Program-made: the position numbers and the translations under genes
From: Chlorobiota bacterium
Lineage (GTDB): Bacteria; Bacteroidota; Ignavibacteria; OLB7
NCBI GenBank assembly: GCA_016788565.1
Contig: JAEUSP010000019.1
Span: forward strand, 1-64,000
DNA: 64,000 nucleotides
Direction of reading: 5' to 3'
Part shown: positions 33,748-43,270 of the stretch, piece by piece
Position numbering within the stretch: position 1 is the stretch's first letter
Layout: every line of letters begins with the position of its first letter
The notes under the pieces: generated by a model
What the model was told of the DNA's origin: nothing
Databases searched by the model: none
What the model saw: the letters and a program-made list of their open reading frames with translations, nothing else

Positions 33748-35466
33748 GTTGCTTGGCCGGAGCGAATACACCGAACTCCTTTTTCTAAAAAAAAACTTGT
33801 GGCACCAACTGAATCCCGCAACAACCCGCTTGACCGCCTGCCAACATCAGCATTCCTTGTTGCTACCGGGCTGATACTTGGCTTGGCGTATCCCCCAAAC
33901 CCCGTTGGATTGTTCGGCGCGGTTGGGCTTGCTCCGTTGCTTTACGCCCTGCACCGGGCCACCAGTTGGAAACAAGCCTTCCGCTGGAGCTATCTCTCCT
34001 TTCTCCTGTTTTCCGCATTAACCACCTGGTGGGTGGGAAGCTGGCAATCGAAGACTGAGCCGTATTTGATGATTAGCTGCGTTCTGCTCATCATCATTCA
34101 CCCACTGTTTTTTGTGACCCCGATGTTGCTGTACCGCTGGGTGATGAAACGGTCGTCGGTGCTGCAAGCCTTGCTGTTCCTTCCGTTCCTCTGGACCGGC
34201 GGCGAGTATCTTCACGCACTGTCCGATGCCAGCTATCCCTGGCTAACCCTGGGGAACACCCAAACCTACAACCACTACTTCATTCAATTTATTGAGTTCA
34301 CCGGGGTGTGGGGATTGAGTTTTGTTTTGGTGGTGCTGAACTGCGCGGTTGCCGCGCTGCTGTTTGCCGCCGGGGGGAAGTTCCCCGAACAGCAGAAGAA
34401 GCAAATCTGGCGCGGCGCGTGGATAGCGATTGCGGCTGGGGTGCTGCTCCCTTACCTCCATGGGTTGCTTCGTGATGAGTCGCCAACAAAAGGGGGGGGA
34501 ATGAGCATCACCATTATCCAACCGAATGTTGACCCGTGGGATAAATGGAAGCAAGCGGATACCGTAAACCAAATTGCGCTGAACGCCGCGATGACACGCA
34601 ACGCAATCGCCCCGCTTCAGCAGAAACCAGATATGGCCTTGTGGGTGGAAACCGCAATTCCCCGCACGCTAACAACGCCCGGGGCAGAAGGAAGAATGGC
34701 CGAAGTGATGGAGGTAGTCAACAGCCTTGATGTCTCGCTGATGAGCGGCTTCCCCGATTACCGCCGCTACCCCACCGCCGCTGAAGCCCCCGCCAGCGCC
34801 AAGCTGGGGATTGAGTACGGTGCTGCCGGCCAGCTGGATAGTTTCCGCTACGATCACTTCAATGCTGTTGGCCTGTTTGTTCCCGGGAAGGGGCTGACAG
34901 GAGCCTATCACAAGATGCAGTTAGTCCCGTTTGGTGAGCGGATCCCGTTTGCCGATGAGCTTCCATTTCTGATAAAAATGCTGACGTGGGATATGGGGAT
35001 TTCGGCGTGGGGGAAGGGCAAATCCATCACCGTGTTTGATGTGCCACTGCGGCATGGTGGGGTAGCCAAAGGGGGAGCGGTTGTCTGCTTTGAAAGCGTG
35101 TACCCAAACGTGGTTCGGAAGTTTGTTGATTCCGGCGCGAACTTCCTCACGGTGGTGACAAACGATGGTTGGTATCTGGGAACCACTGGGCCACTGCAAC
35201 ACCAACGGTTTGCACTGCTTCGGGCAATCGAAAACCGCAGGCCGATAGCACGCGCAGCCAACACAGGAATCAGTTGCTTTATCTCGCCAAACGGAGAGTT
35301 GTACAACGAAAGCGACCAAAACGTGGCCACCGCAATCACCGACCAGATTGAGCTACGGAGCGACCTTACGTTGTACACCCGCTGGGGCGACTGGTGGCCG
35401 CAGCTGTGCCTGGCAATTGCAGCAGCCCTGGGCATGGCGGTTGGAGTGAGGAGAAAAAAGGGGTGA
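33715..35466 (+). CDS. lnt: Apolipoprotein N-acyltransferase
   Basis: 583 residues from ATG 33715; a GTG at 33799 (555 residues) is nearer the usual length and cannot be excluded. About six N-terminal membrane helices precede a nitrilase-like domain holding the catalytic set: WVETAIP (Glu), AYHKMQLVPFGE (Lys), and GGAVVCFESVYPNVVR (Cys). The enzyme N-acylates the lipid-bearing Cys of lipoproteins in the inner membrane, fitting the many lipoproteins in the window. The 13-bp repeats around the start codon are unusual. Confidence 0.93.
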   Translation: MQRCHATPSCNVAWPERIHRTPFSKKKLVAPTESRNNPLDRLPTSAFLVATGLILGLAYPPNPVGLFGAVGLAPLLYALHRATSWKQAFRWSYLSFLLFSALTTWWVGSWQSKTEPYLMISCVLLIIIHPLFFVTPMLLYRWVMKRSSVLQALLFLPFLWTGGEYLHALSDASYPWLTLGNTQTYNHYFIQFIEFTGVWGLSFVLVVLNCAVAALLFAAGGKFPEQQKKQIWRGAWIAIAAGVLLPYLHGLLRDESPTKGGGMSITIIQPNVDPWDKWKQADTVNQIALNAAMTRNAIAPLQQKPDMALWVETAIPRTLTTPGAEGRMAEVMEVVNSLDVSLMSGFPDYRRYPTAAEAPASAKLGIEYGAAGQLDSFRYDHFNAVGLFVPGKGLTGAYHKMQLVPFGERIPFADELPFLIKMLTWDMGISAWGKGKSITVFDVPLRHGGVAKGGAVVCFESVYPNVVRKFVDSGANFLTVVTNDGWYLGTTGPLQHQRFALLRAIENRRPIARAANTGISCFISPNGELYNESDQNVATAITDQIELRSDLTLYTRWGDWWPQLCLAIAAALGMAVGVRRKKG

Positions 35467-35492
35467 GAAAGAATCAGAGGGTGCGTCATCAT

Positions 35493-36647
35493 CTACTCCC
35501 TTGCCATCGCCTTGAGCAACGCGCGGGTGTATCCCCTGGCACTCTGTTCCGGGGTTAGCGACGTTGCGGCGTGGTGGCGTGCGGCTTGGCTCATCTGCTG
35601 GCGCAACCCTGGGGAGTCAACCAAGCGTCGAATCGCAGCCGTGAATTCGGGGATGTTGTTGGGGTCCACAACGATTCCCGTTACTCCATCTATCACCGCA
35701 TCCACCGTCGCGCCGGCAAATCGTGTGGCCACTATCGGCAACCCCGCCGCCGCCGCCTCCACCATCACCAGCCCGAAGACCTCGGTCAAAGAGGGGAACA
35801 GCAGAACATCGGCAATGGCGTAGTAGCGGGGCAGTTCCGTTTTTTGCTGATAGCCGTGCAGAAATACTTGCGGCTGCAATCCATGCTGGTCAATCGCTTG
35901 GCGCAGTTCGGCTTCGGCTTCCCCCGCGCCCACAATGTGCAAGGCTACATCGGGGCGGTTCAGCGCTGCAACCGCTTCCACCATTTCCAAAACCCCTTTC
36001 CAACGGAGCAGATATCCCACAAACAGAAGGTGCGCCGCAAACGCCCCTCCCGACGGTGTGCGAAACTGAGTTTGTAGCTGGGCAGCTTCGCCGCTGGATT
36101 GCGCCGCGCCAACTTCGGCAGCAAAGAACTGCGTATCTACAACATTGATCGCTATTTCAATCCGGTGCGGCGGCACGCCACGTTGCTGCAAGTAGCGTTG
36201 CGCTGCGGTCCCGTAGGCAATGAATCCGTTGGCCAATTTGTAGAAAGGGATGCGGACCAAATCGCGTATCCATTGCCCCCTTCTTCGCGCCGAAATTTCG
36301 GTTTCGCCGCTGTAGATCAGCACTGGAATTTTTTTTCGGCGGCAATGGAGCATCAGCCGTAAAGCAATCCCATCCATGGCCCAGGCAAGCACCACCGCAG
36401 CGGGGCGCAGTTTCCGTATCTGCTGCAACGATTCTTGCAGCATGGCGTTCGCGCTTCCGGTGGACCATGATAGTTCAGCAAAATCTTCATCGCTGAAGTT
36501 CCAGTTGCGCTGGCGGCTGCGCCCACCTAAAAAATGGATGTGCAGCCGAACCCCCTCTTTCAACAACTCCTTCTGGAACGCCCGGTACTGCGGCAGCCGG
36601 TATGGAGTTGGGGCGTTGGTGATGTGAAGAACAATCGGCTGGGACAT
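35493..36647 (-). CDS. Glycosyltransferase family 4
   Basis: 384 residues from ATG 36647; longer in-frame starts would overlap the end of the upstream gene. The N-terminal domain (LHITNAPTPYRLPQYRAFQ) and the C-terminal domain with LLFVGYLLRWKGVLEMVEA, EVFGLVMVEAAAAGLPIVA (EX7E) and IDGVTGIVVDP are as in GT4 retaining transferases with a GT-B fold. Sugar and acceptor unknown. It follows the heparinase-like gene by 65 bases on the same strand. Confidence 0.92.
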   Translation of the reverse strand: MSQPIVLHITNAPTPYRLPQYRAFQKELLKEGVRLHIHFLGGRSRQRNWNFSDEDFAELSWSTGSANAMLQESLQQIRKLRPAAVVLAWAMDGIALRLMLHCRRKKIPVLIYSGETEISARRRGQWIRDLVRIPFYKLANGFIAYGTAAQRYLQQRGVPPHRIEIAINVVDTQFFAAEVGAAQSSGEAAQLQTQFRTPSGGAFAAHLLFVGYLLRWKGVLEMVEAVAALNRPDVALHIVGAGEAEAELRQAIDQHGLQPQVFLHGYQQKTELPRYYAIADVLLFPSLTEVFGLVMVEAAAAGLPIVATRFAGATVDAVIDGVTGIVVDPNNIPEFTAAIRRLVDSPGLRQQMSQAARHHAATSLTPEQSARGYTRALLKAMARE

Positions 36648-36712
36648 GGTGTGCTGGTTCGGCAAGCAACTGGTGGATAGCGGAAACTGGTTCAGGAATG
36701 AATGGCTGCAAC

Positions 36713-39406
36713 TTACCGACCCAACCCATGCCACCAAAAATTTTTGGCCCCAACAACGCAACCGCGCTGGCGCAGCACGGCAAAATATGCCCCGGTTGGA
36801 GTGGCAGATAAATCCACCAGCACGTAACCACCAGCCGTTGGGATTGCTTGCTCCGCACGCACAACCTCACCAAGCAGATTCAACAACGTGATAGTCGCCC
36901 CCGAACGATCAGCCGTTGGCAACGGAAGGTAGCCGGTGCTGCCAATAATTTTCACCCCCTCAGGCTGCGTTTCTTCGTTGCTCACCCCCGACTGCCTGTC
37001 CAACTGAATCACAAATGTGGAGCCACGGGAAAGCCGAACAACCACATTCCCCGACCCCCATTGGTACTGCCATTGCGCCACCCCATCGCCAACAACATCA
37101 CGGACAGTGGCGGCCTCATCGGGAAGCACAACAACGGTTCCACTGTCGGAAGCATAGCAGTAGTAGGCTTCCGGCTGGCGCACAACCGCCATCGTCATCC
37201 TGTTTCCGAAGGTGGACATCAGGGTGCGGTTGCCATGCTGAAATTCGGTTCCGGCACACATCAGGTATCGCTGCATCCCAAGCTCGTTGGTGGTGGCAAC
37301 AATCACCGCCGCGTCGGCGCGGATTGGGCCGGGGGCACCCGTCAGCGATGATGGATATTCCCGATACGTGCTGTCGGGCGCGGTAAGCATCAGGCTGCGC
37401 TGGCTTCCGGCAGCAACGTTCAGCACGGTCGCGCCATCGGCGGCGGCATCGCTGGAAAGTGTCAAATTGGAGGCCCCCGTTTTCTGCGGAATGCAGGCTG
37501 CAAGAAACTCCGTGGCGGTGGTTCGGTTGCTGGCCGCAAGCATCACCGTGTGGTGGGCTGCCGAGTCGTAGCGTAGCTCATGGACTCCATCCCCGCTCTG
37601 AAGCTCCACCGAATCGCCACGCCCGGTAACGTACGCCAGCAACTCCACTCCGTTCTTTTGCCACCGCCCCATGTTGCTCCCAAAATCTTCGGTGAACAAT
37701 CCGGTTTCGCTGTTTCCCCCCGCCAAGCCATTGCCGTGCAGTTGCCAGGTGAATCGGTGCGGCGTGGCGGCGCGAACAACATCGGCCAGCAAAATTTGGT
37801 TGCCCTCCAGCAGGAATGCGTGGCGTTGAATAGTTGTCCCTTCGTAGGTAGTTTCCACCAACCCGTACATCAGCCCCGGCAGAAATGCCGATTGGCGCAA
37901 GTAGCTGTTGGCTCCGCCGGGCAAGCCTGGGCTTCCGATTGCCGGTCCGCGTCCATCCACCAAAATCATGTTGTGGTTGGCCGCATTTCCAACCTCACTT
38001 CTGCGGTCGTACTTCAAATATCCAGGGTCCAACGCCAGATGTTCCCCCTGGCTGAACAGCATGAAGCTGCCGTCATCGGCTTGGTTGTGCCCCGCACCGG
38101 AAGTCATTGCCCGGCCATGCTCGGCAGAAATATGGAGGTAGGTGGCCGCCGAATCCCAACCAGAACGAAGCACCAAATCCCCCGATTCAGGAAGCGCGGC
38201 CATTGGCGGAAGCGTTGGCTTTGTTGATTCAATCCCAGCCGCAATAAAGTTTGCACGCATATCCACGGTGGAGTTCAACTGCGCCCCAAGCCGGGAAACG
38301 CCCCCAGTTATCGGCCAAACGAACTCTGGTTTTCCGGCAATCGCAAGCTCTGGGAAACCTTCATCCAGGAAGGTATCATCCAACGGTGGCAAGGTTCCAT
38401 CCGGCAGCCGGATGCTGGCAGCCCAGCGGTACAGCTGGTCGTACTCAGGATCATGGAACGGGTGGCGAATGGAGTTCTGGATGCCATTGAAAGAAACACT
38501 CAGCGTAGTATCGGGCAGAAAATTACCCAGGGCGCGGAAGAAGGGGAGCAGATTCAAGAAGGCGTAGCGGAAGTAATGTGGGCCTTCGGCGTAGCCAGCA
38601 ACAACGCCCGGCTCCGATTGCCTTGCGGCATCGCGCCACAGAACGTTATCGCAGTTCCAAAGCGCGGTGGAAATCCAGGTTGCTGGCTGTGCATCGGGGT
38701 TGCTGCTGGTGGCATTGTTCAGCACAACAGCGGCGGCCCCCAAAGCGGCGGCGGTCATCAGCGCATGGTTATTTTTTATCACGCCAAAAAACGTCAGCCC
38801 AAGAATGCTTTTGGTGGATTCGCGGTGCAGGTTGGCGGAAAACTCCTGCAGCCGTATCTGGGCCGCTGCCAGCAAGTCGCGCTGGATTCTGGCCCCCATC
38901 AGTAGATCGTAGGCGCAGAGCATATCAATCAGTTCTTTCGATCTCCATTGCCAATCATCGTAAGCAGTTGGCGTGGTAACGGAAAGGAGGGGGACATCCG
39001 TGTTGAGATCATTCAGCAACTGCAACACGCGGCCGGCAAGCGTGGCTTGCATTGCTGGCGTAATCGGCTGGAACGCACTCCCCGACGGCATCCGATCCAG
39101 CAGCAGAACAAAGGCGATATTTTTTGCCAACCCAGCGCGCACGCGCCGCCCGCTACTGCTGGCGTTATCTGTGGGAATCGGGGATTGAGCCGACTGCCAA
39201 ACGCCACGGTAGAGTTCAGCAACCATGGGGCGTTCCAGCAGTTGCTGCGTTGCTGGAATGTTGCGGCCATTCAGCAGAGTTCGGGGGCGTGAGGTATCGG
39301 CGTTTGGGGGATTCCAATCACCAGTTTGCGCCGGAAGCAGCGCAGCAGAAAAAAGGAGAAAAACAGCAGTAGCAACCGCATTTACCGACGGGATGGGCAT
39401 CTTCAT
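36713..39406 (-). CDS. Heparinase II/III-like secreted protein with T9SS sorting domain
   Basis: 897 residues. Signal peptide to about residue 26 (AALLPAQ). An alpha/alpha-toroid-like helical region covers most of the first half (RDLLAAAQIRLQEF, GVIKNNHALMTAAALGAAAV). The heparinase II/III stretch SGAGHNQADDGSFMLFSQGE, followed by ALDPGYLKYD and NHNMILVDGRGP, fits a polysaccharide lyase-type beta sandwich. The C-terminus is a Por sorting domain (ITLLNLLGEVVRAEQ). Likely a surface or secreted lyase of unknown substrate. A TACTTTTG element ends nine bases before the start. Confidence 0.88.
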   Translation of the reverse strand: MKMPIPSVNAVATAVFLLFSAALLPAQTGDWNPPNADTSRPRTLLNGRNIPATQQLLERPMVAELYRGVWQSAQSPIPTDNASSSGRRVRAGLAKNIAFVLLLDRMPSGSAFQPITPAMQATLAGRVLQLLNDLNTDVPLLSVTTPTAYDDWQWRSKELIDMLCAYDLLMGARIQRDLLAAAQIRLQEFSANLHRESTKSILGLTFFGVIKNNHALMTAAALGAAAVVLNNATSSNPDAQPATWISTALWNCDNVLWRDAARQSEPGVVAGYAEGPHYFRYAFLNLLPFFRALGNFLPDTTLSVSFNGIQNSIRHPFHDPEYDQLYRWAASIRLPDGTLPPLDDTFLDEGFPELAIAGKPEFVWPITGGVSRLGAQLNSTVDMRANFIAAGIESTKPTLPPMAALPESGDLVLRSGWDSAATYLHISAEHGRAMTSGAGHNQADDGSFMLFSQGEHLALDPGYLKYDRRSEVGNAANHNMILVDGRGPAIGSPGLPGGANSYLRQSAFLPGLMYGLVETTYEGTTIQRHAFLLEGNQILLADVVRAATPHRFTWQLHGNGLAGGNSETGLFTEDFGSNMGRWQKNGVELLAYVTGRGDSVELQSGDGVHELRYDSAAHHTVMLAASNRTTATEFLAACIPQKTGASNLTLSSDAAADGATVLNVAAGSQRSLMLTAPDSTYREYPSSLTGAPGPIRADAAVIVATTNELGMQRYLMCAGTEFQHGNRTLMSTFGNRMTMAVVRQPEAYYCYASDSGTVVVLPDEAATVRDVVGDGVAQWQYQWGSGNVVVRLSRGSTFVIQLDRQSGVSNEETQPEGVKIIGSTGYLPLPTADRSGATITLLNLLGEVVRAEQAIPTAGGYVLVDLSATPTGAYFAVLRQRGCVVGAKNFWWHGLGR

Positions 39407-39414
39407 TTTTTTAG

Positions 39415-39422
39415 CAAAAGTA
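39415..39422 (-). promoter_or_regulatory. Candidate -7 element TACTTTTG next to the start codon
   Basis: Exact TAnnTTTG on the minus strand, ending nine bases before ATG 39406. The predicted transcript start would fall within four bases of the start codon. Confidence 0.4.
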
Positions 39423-39601
39423 GAAATTCAACCGGCACATCCCCTCACCCCCTGTGAAAAGTTGTTCCCCCACCCCACTTGGTTTGTGGGGTGTGGTAAT
39501 TTCATTGGCCTTGCGTTCTGCTGTATGCCATTGTGCCGGCAACATTGTTCCCTTGCAGAGGGTCTTATTACGGCAATCGTTACCAAAACCATGATCTAAC
39601 A

Positions 39602-41290
39602 ATGGCTGTTCCAACTTCTTCCATCCCTGTGACGCGCCGCATTTTCGCTCTGCTTGCTGCTCCCCTTCATGCTCCATTGCTTGTTGCGGCTTGCCTGCTG
39701 TTGCTGATGGCAAGCCACCACGCCCTGGCCCAACCCACCCCAACCGATGATGCCGAGCCGACACTGCGGGAAAATCCCGGCCCAGGGGTCAACTCTACCG
39801 CCATCGAGATTCTCCCCTTAGTTTCTCCCGATGGCCGCACCTTGTACTTCGACCGGAAGTATGCCCCCGCAAACACTGGCGGCGTGGATGATGACGACGA
39901 TATCTACATGGCCACGCTGCAACCCGATGGCAGCTGGGGAAACGCCGTCAATCTTGGCTCCCCAATGAACTCGCCGAAATCCGATGTCCTCTTCTGGATT
40001 AGCGCCGACGGCACCACTGGGCTGATGCACAGCGGCGCAACCGTAAAAACCACCATCGGAAAAGGGAAAAAAGCGAAAACCACCGAACACACTGTTGGCC
40101 TATCGCTTATCCGGCGGGTGAATGATGCTTGGGCCAAACCCACACCAATTATCATTCAAGGGCTGGCCTCGCTGGGGGATAGCTACTACGCCACAATCTC
40201 CCCCGATGGCCGCAAACTGATCCTTGCTTACAACACCGACCACAGCAACCCAGACAATCTTGATCTGTTTGTCTGCACGGCCATCACCAGCGACATGACC
40301 CGTTGGTCCGAGCCGACTTCTTTGGGAAGCACTATTAACACCCCAATGTTTGAAGGCGCGCCGTTTATGGCCGCCGATAACCGCACACTCTACTTTGCCT
40401 CGGCTGGGCACGACGGGCTTGGCGAAAGCGACCTTTTTATGACTCGCCGAATCGGGAATTCCTGGAATGCTTGGACAACCCCGGTCAATCTTGGCCCCAC
40501 GATTAACACACCGATGTTCGAGGCCTCGCTATCGGTTCCGGCCACGGGCGATTACATCTACCTTAGCGGCAGCGGCTTCCCCGGTGAAGACAATTTTGGC
40601 CGGTCGGATATCTACCGTTTGCAGCTTCCCCAAGAACTTCGCCCGATTCCGGCAACATTGGTGCAAGGGCATCTGGTGGCGGCGGGCGGCAAACCGGTGG
40701 AAGGGTTAGTTCGGGTGGAGCGGAAGCTGGATGGCTTAGAGCTATTCTCCACCACCAGCGACCACAACGGGCGGTTCACCCTGGTTCTTCCCCCCGACAC
40801 CGACGTGACGATTATTGGGTGGGGGAATGGCTACGATGAGCAATCGCAGGCAGTACGAACCTCGGCTCAGCCAATTTCGGGGATAACTCTAGAGCTAACA
40901 ACCGCTTCGGCAAGCGGGGCAACCATGCCGGAAACTGACACCGAAACAGCGGCGATTCCGGTGATCTATTTTCCCACAGGGTCGGCAATCATCACCACCG
41001 ATTCGGAACGGCGGTTGCAATCGTTGGCACGGCAGTATAGCCGTAAGCGGCTCCAGTCCATCACCCTGGTCGGCTTCACCGATGACGAAGGGGAAGAAGC
41101 AATGAACGACAGCCTTAGCCTGCGCCGCGCAAACGCCGTAAAAGCGTGGTTGCAGCAGAACGGCGGGGTGAACAACATTCCGATCCAGACGATTGGGAAA
41201 GGGGAGAACAACCCGCAAAAAGGGAATCACACCGCGGCTGGAAAAGCGTTAAATCGCCGCGTGGAAGTTGTGGAAAACGAACCACGATAA
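39602..41290 (+). CDS. OmpA-family protein with N-terminal beta-propeller
   Basis: 562 residues from ATG 39602; signal peptide ends near MASHHALAQ. PD40-like blades follow (SPDGRTLYFDRK, SADGTTGLMHS, SPDGRKLILAYN, AADNRTLYFAS), then a carboxypeptidase-regulatory-like domain (LVQGHLVAAGGKPVEGLVRV, NGRFTLVLPPDT) and a C-terminal OmpA domain (VIYFPTGSAIITTDSERRLQ, VGFTDDEGEE, LNRRVEV) that binds peptidoglycan in the family. Same domain order as the 48769-51324 gene, without its N-terminal module. Outer-membrane anchored. Confidence 0.9.
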   Translation: MAVPTSSIPVTRRIFALLAAPLHAPLLVAACLLLLMASHHALAQPTPTDDAEPTLRENPGPGVNSTAIEILPLVSPDGRTLYFDRKYAPANTGGVDDDDDIYMATLQPDGSWGNAVNLGSPMNSPKSDVLFWISADGTTGLMHSGATVKTTIGKGKKAKTTEHTVGLSLIRRVNDAWAKPTPIIIQGLASLGDSYYATISPDGRKLILAYNTDHSNPDNLDLFVCTAITSDMTRWSEPTSLGSTINTPMFEGAPFMAADNRTLYFASAGHDGLGESDLFMTRRIGNSWNAWTTPVNLGPTINTPMFEASLSVPATGDYIYLSGSGFPGEDNFGRSDIYRLQLPQELRPIPATLVQGHLVAAGGKPVEGLVRVERKLDGLELFSTTSDHNGRFTLVLPPDTDVTIIGWGNGYDEQSQAVRTSAQPISGITLELTTASASGATMPETDTETAAIPVIYFPTGSAIITTDSERRLQSLARQYSRKRLQSITLVGFTDDEGEEAMNDSLSLRRANAVKAWLQQNGGVNNIPIQTIGKGENNPQKGNHTAAGKALNRRVEVVENEPR

Positions 41291-41342
41291 CCTTTGCGAC
41301 TCACCCTAGCGCCAGCGATACCGTGACGAAGCGTGGCGAAGA

Positions 41343-41374
41343 TTGAACACAACCCCGATGTTTCGCTAACTTGG
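41343..41374 (+). promoter_or_regulatory. Candidate promoter TTGA-N20-TAACTTGG
   Basis: TTGA at 41343-41346 and TAACTTGG at 41367-41374, 95 bases before the E2 gene start. Degenerate but in the Bacteroidota layout. Confidence 0.35.
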
Positions 41375-41468
41375 CATTGCCGCTGCACGCGCCAAGCAAT
41401 CGCGGCAACAACAATCCGTAGAACAACAGCATACGCAGATACAGCATTTTCAGGGAGATCACAGAACA

Positions 41469-43268
41469 ATGGCAACAGACATTCTGATGCCCAAAATGGG
41501 CGAATCGGTGCAGGAAGGAACTATTCTTCGCTGGACCAAACAGGTGGGCGACACTATCGAGCGCGATGAAGTAATCGCCGAAATCTCCACCGACAAGGTT
41601 GATACCGAAATCCCTTCCCCGGCTGCCGGAGTGCTGCTGGAAATTGTTGCCCCAGAAGGGGAAACCGTCGCCGTTGGGAACGTGATTGCCCGCATCGGTG
41701 CCGAAGGTGAGGTTGCCGCCAGCGGCGCAACGCCCGCACCTGCACCCGCCGCCGAAGCACCAGCACCGGTTGCCGCACCAACACCCGCGCCAGCACCCGA
41801 ACCAGTTGCTGCTGCGCCAGTTGCTGCCGCCCCACCAGCCGCCGCGCCTGCCACCAGCGGCGGCGCGCGTGAGGCAATCCTGATGCCGAAAATGGGGGAA
41901 TCAGTTCAGGAAGGGACTATTCTCCGTTGGACAAAAAATGTGGGGGATGCCATCGAGCGTGATGAGGTGATCGCCGAAATCTCCACCGATAAAGTTGATA
42001 CCGAAATCCCCTCCCCCGTTGCCGGGACGTTGGTTGAAATTGCCGCGCAAGAAGGGGAAACCGTTGCCGTCGGAAATGTGATTGCCTTTATCGCCACCGG
42101 CGCAGCCGTTGCGGCGGCTCCAGTGGCTGCGGCTCCAGCACCGGTTGCACCACCAGCACCAGTCGCTGCGCCACCAATTGCCGCCCCAGTTTCCAGCAAT
42201 GGCAACGCTGCACCAGCACCAGTTGTGGCTGCACCAGTGGCTGCGGCAGTTGCAGCCGGGCCAATCCCGCGCAGTGTTGGCGGGCGATTCTACTCACCGC
42301 TTGTTCGCTCCATTGCCGAGCTGGAAGGGGTGGGGGTGAATGAACTGAACGCCATCAACGGCAGCGGAGTTGGTGGTCGCGTGACGAAGAACGACTTGGT
42401 AGGCTACCTGCAGAATCGAACGTCTGCACCGGCGGCTGCGCCAACGGCTCCGGCAATTGCCGCGCCAGCCCCAGCAGCACCCGTGGCTCCTTCGGCACCA
42501 CCAAAACCGGCGGCCCCAGCGGTGATGACTTCATCCACCGGAACCAAAGATTACGGCCCCGACACCGAGGTCGTCCCGATGGATCGGATGCGCCAGTTGA
42601 TTGCCGAGCACATGGTCCGCAGCAAGCACACCTCGCCACACGTCACCGAAGTTGGCGAAGCCGACGTGACACGCCTTGTGCGGCTGCGCGAAGGGCAGAA
42701 AGATAGCTTCAAAAAACAGCAAGGGGTGGCGCTGACGTACACCGCGTTCTTCATTGCCGCAGTGGCCCGCGCCCTGCGCGAGAACCCCTGGGTGAACGCC
42801 TCGGTTGACGGAACCAACGTCATCCTGAAGAAGCGGGTGAACGTTGGAATGGCAACGGCACTCCCCGACGGCAATTTGATTGTGCCGGTGATTAAAGATG
42901 CCGACCGGATGAACATCACCGGCATTGCTCACGCCGTCAACGATCTTGCCGCCCGCGCCCGTAGCAAGCAGCTTTCGCCCGACGACATTGCCGGCGGGAC
43001 TTTCACCGTTACCAACTACGGCGTGTTTGGATTGCTGCATGGCGCGCCAATCATCAGCCAGCCGCAGGTTGCAATTTTGGGAACCGGGGCAATCCAGAAA
43101 CGGCCAATGGTGCGGGAAGTGGAAGGGCAGGACTTGATCGTCATTCGCTCGATGGTCTATCTATCACTCTCGCACGATCACCGTGTGATTGATGGCTTGC
43201 TTGGCGGCAAATTCCTCTCCGACATCATCCGCCACTTGGAGAGCTTCAACGAAACAACAGCCTTGTAA
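41469..43268 (+). CDS. sucB: 2-oxoacid dehydrogenase E2 component (dihydrolipoamide acyltransferase)
   Basis: 599 residues. Two lipoyl domains (residues about 1-77 and 136-212), each with the lipoylated Lys in STDKVDTEIPSP, separated by Ala/Pro-rich linkers; a peripheral-subunit-binding domain (FYSPLVRSIAELEGVGVNEL) and the acyltransferase domain with LSLSHDHRVIDGLLGG. The core transfers acyl groups from lipoyl-Lys to CoA. Whether pyruvate or 2-oxoglutarate is the substrate is not decided; the wording of the lipoyl domains is nearer the succinyl type. lipA follows two bases after the stop, an economical pairing of enzyme and cofactor synthesis. Confidence 0.93.
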   Translation: MATDILMPKMGESVQEGTILRWTKQVGDTIERDEVIAEISTDKVDTEIPSPAAGVLLEIVAPEGETVAVGNVIARIGAEGEVAASGATPAPAPAAEAPAPVAAPTPAPAPEPVAAAPVAAAPPAAAPATSGGAREAILMPKMGESVQEGTILRWTKNVGDAIERDEVIAEISTDKVDTEIPSPVAGTLVEIAAQEGETVAVGNVIAFIATGAAVAAAPVAAAPAPVAPPAPVAAPPIAAPVSSNGNAAPAPVVAAPVAAAVAAGPIPRSVGGRFYSPLVRSIAELEGVGVNELNAINGSGVGGRVTKNDLVGYLQNRTSAPAAAPTAPAIAAPAPAAPVAPSAPPKPAAPAVMTSSTGTKDYGPDTEVVPMDRMRQLIAEHMVRSKHTSPHVTEVGEADVTRLVRLREGQKDSFKKQQGVALTYTAFFIAAVARALRENPWVNASVDGTNVILKKRVNVGMATALPDGNLIVPVIKDADRMNITGIAHAVNDLAARARSKQLSPDDIAGGTFTVTNYGVFGLLHGAPIISQPQVAILGTGAIQKRPMVREVEGQDLIVIRSMVYLSLSHDHRVIDGLLGGKFLSDIIRHLESFNETTAL

Positions 43269-43270
43269 TT

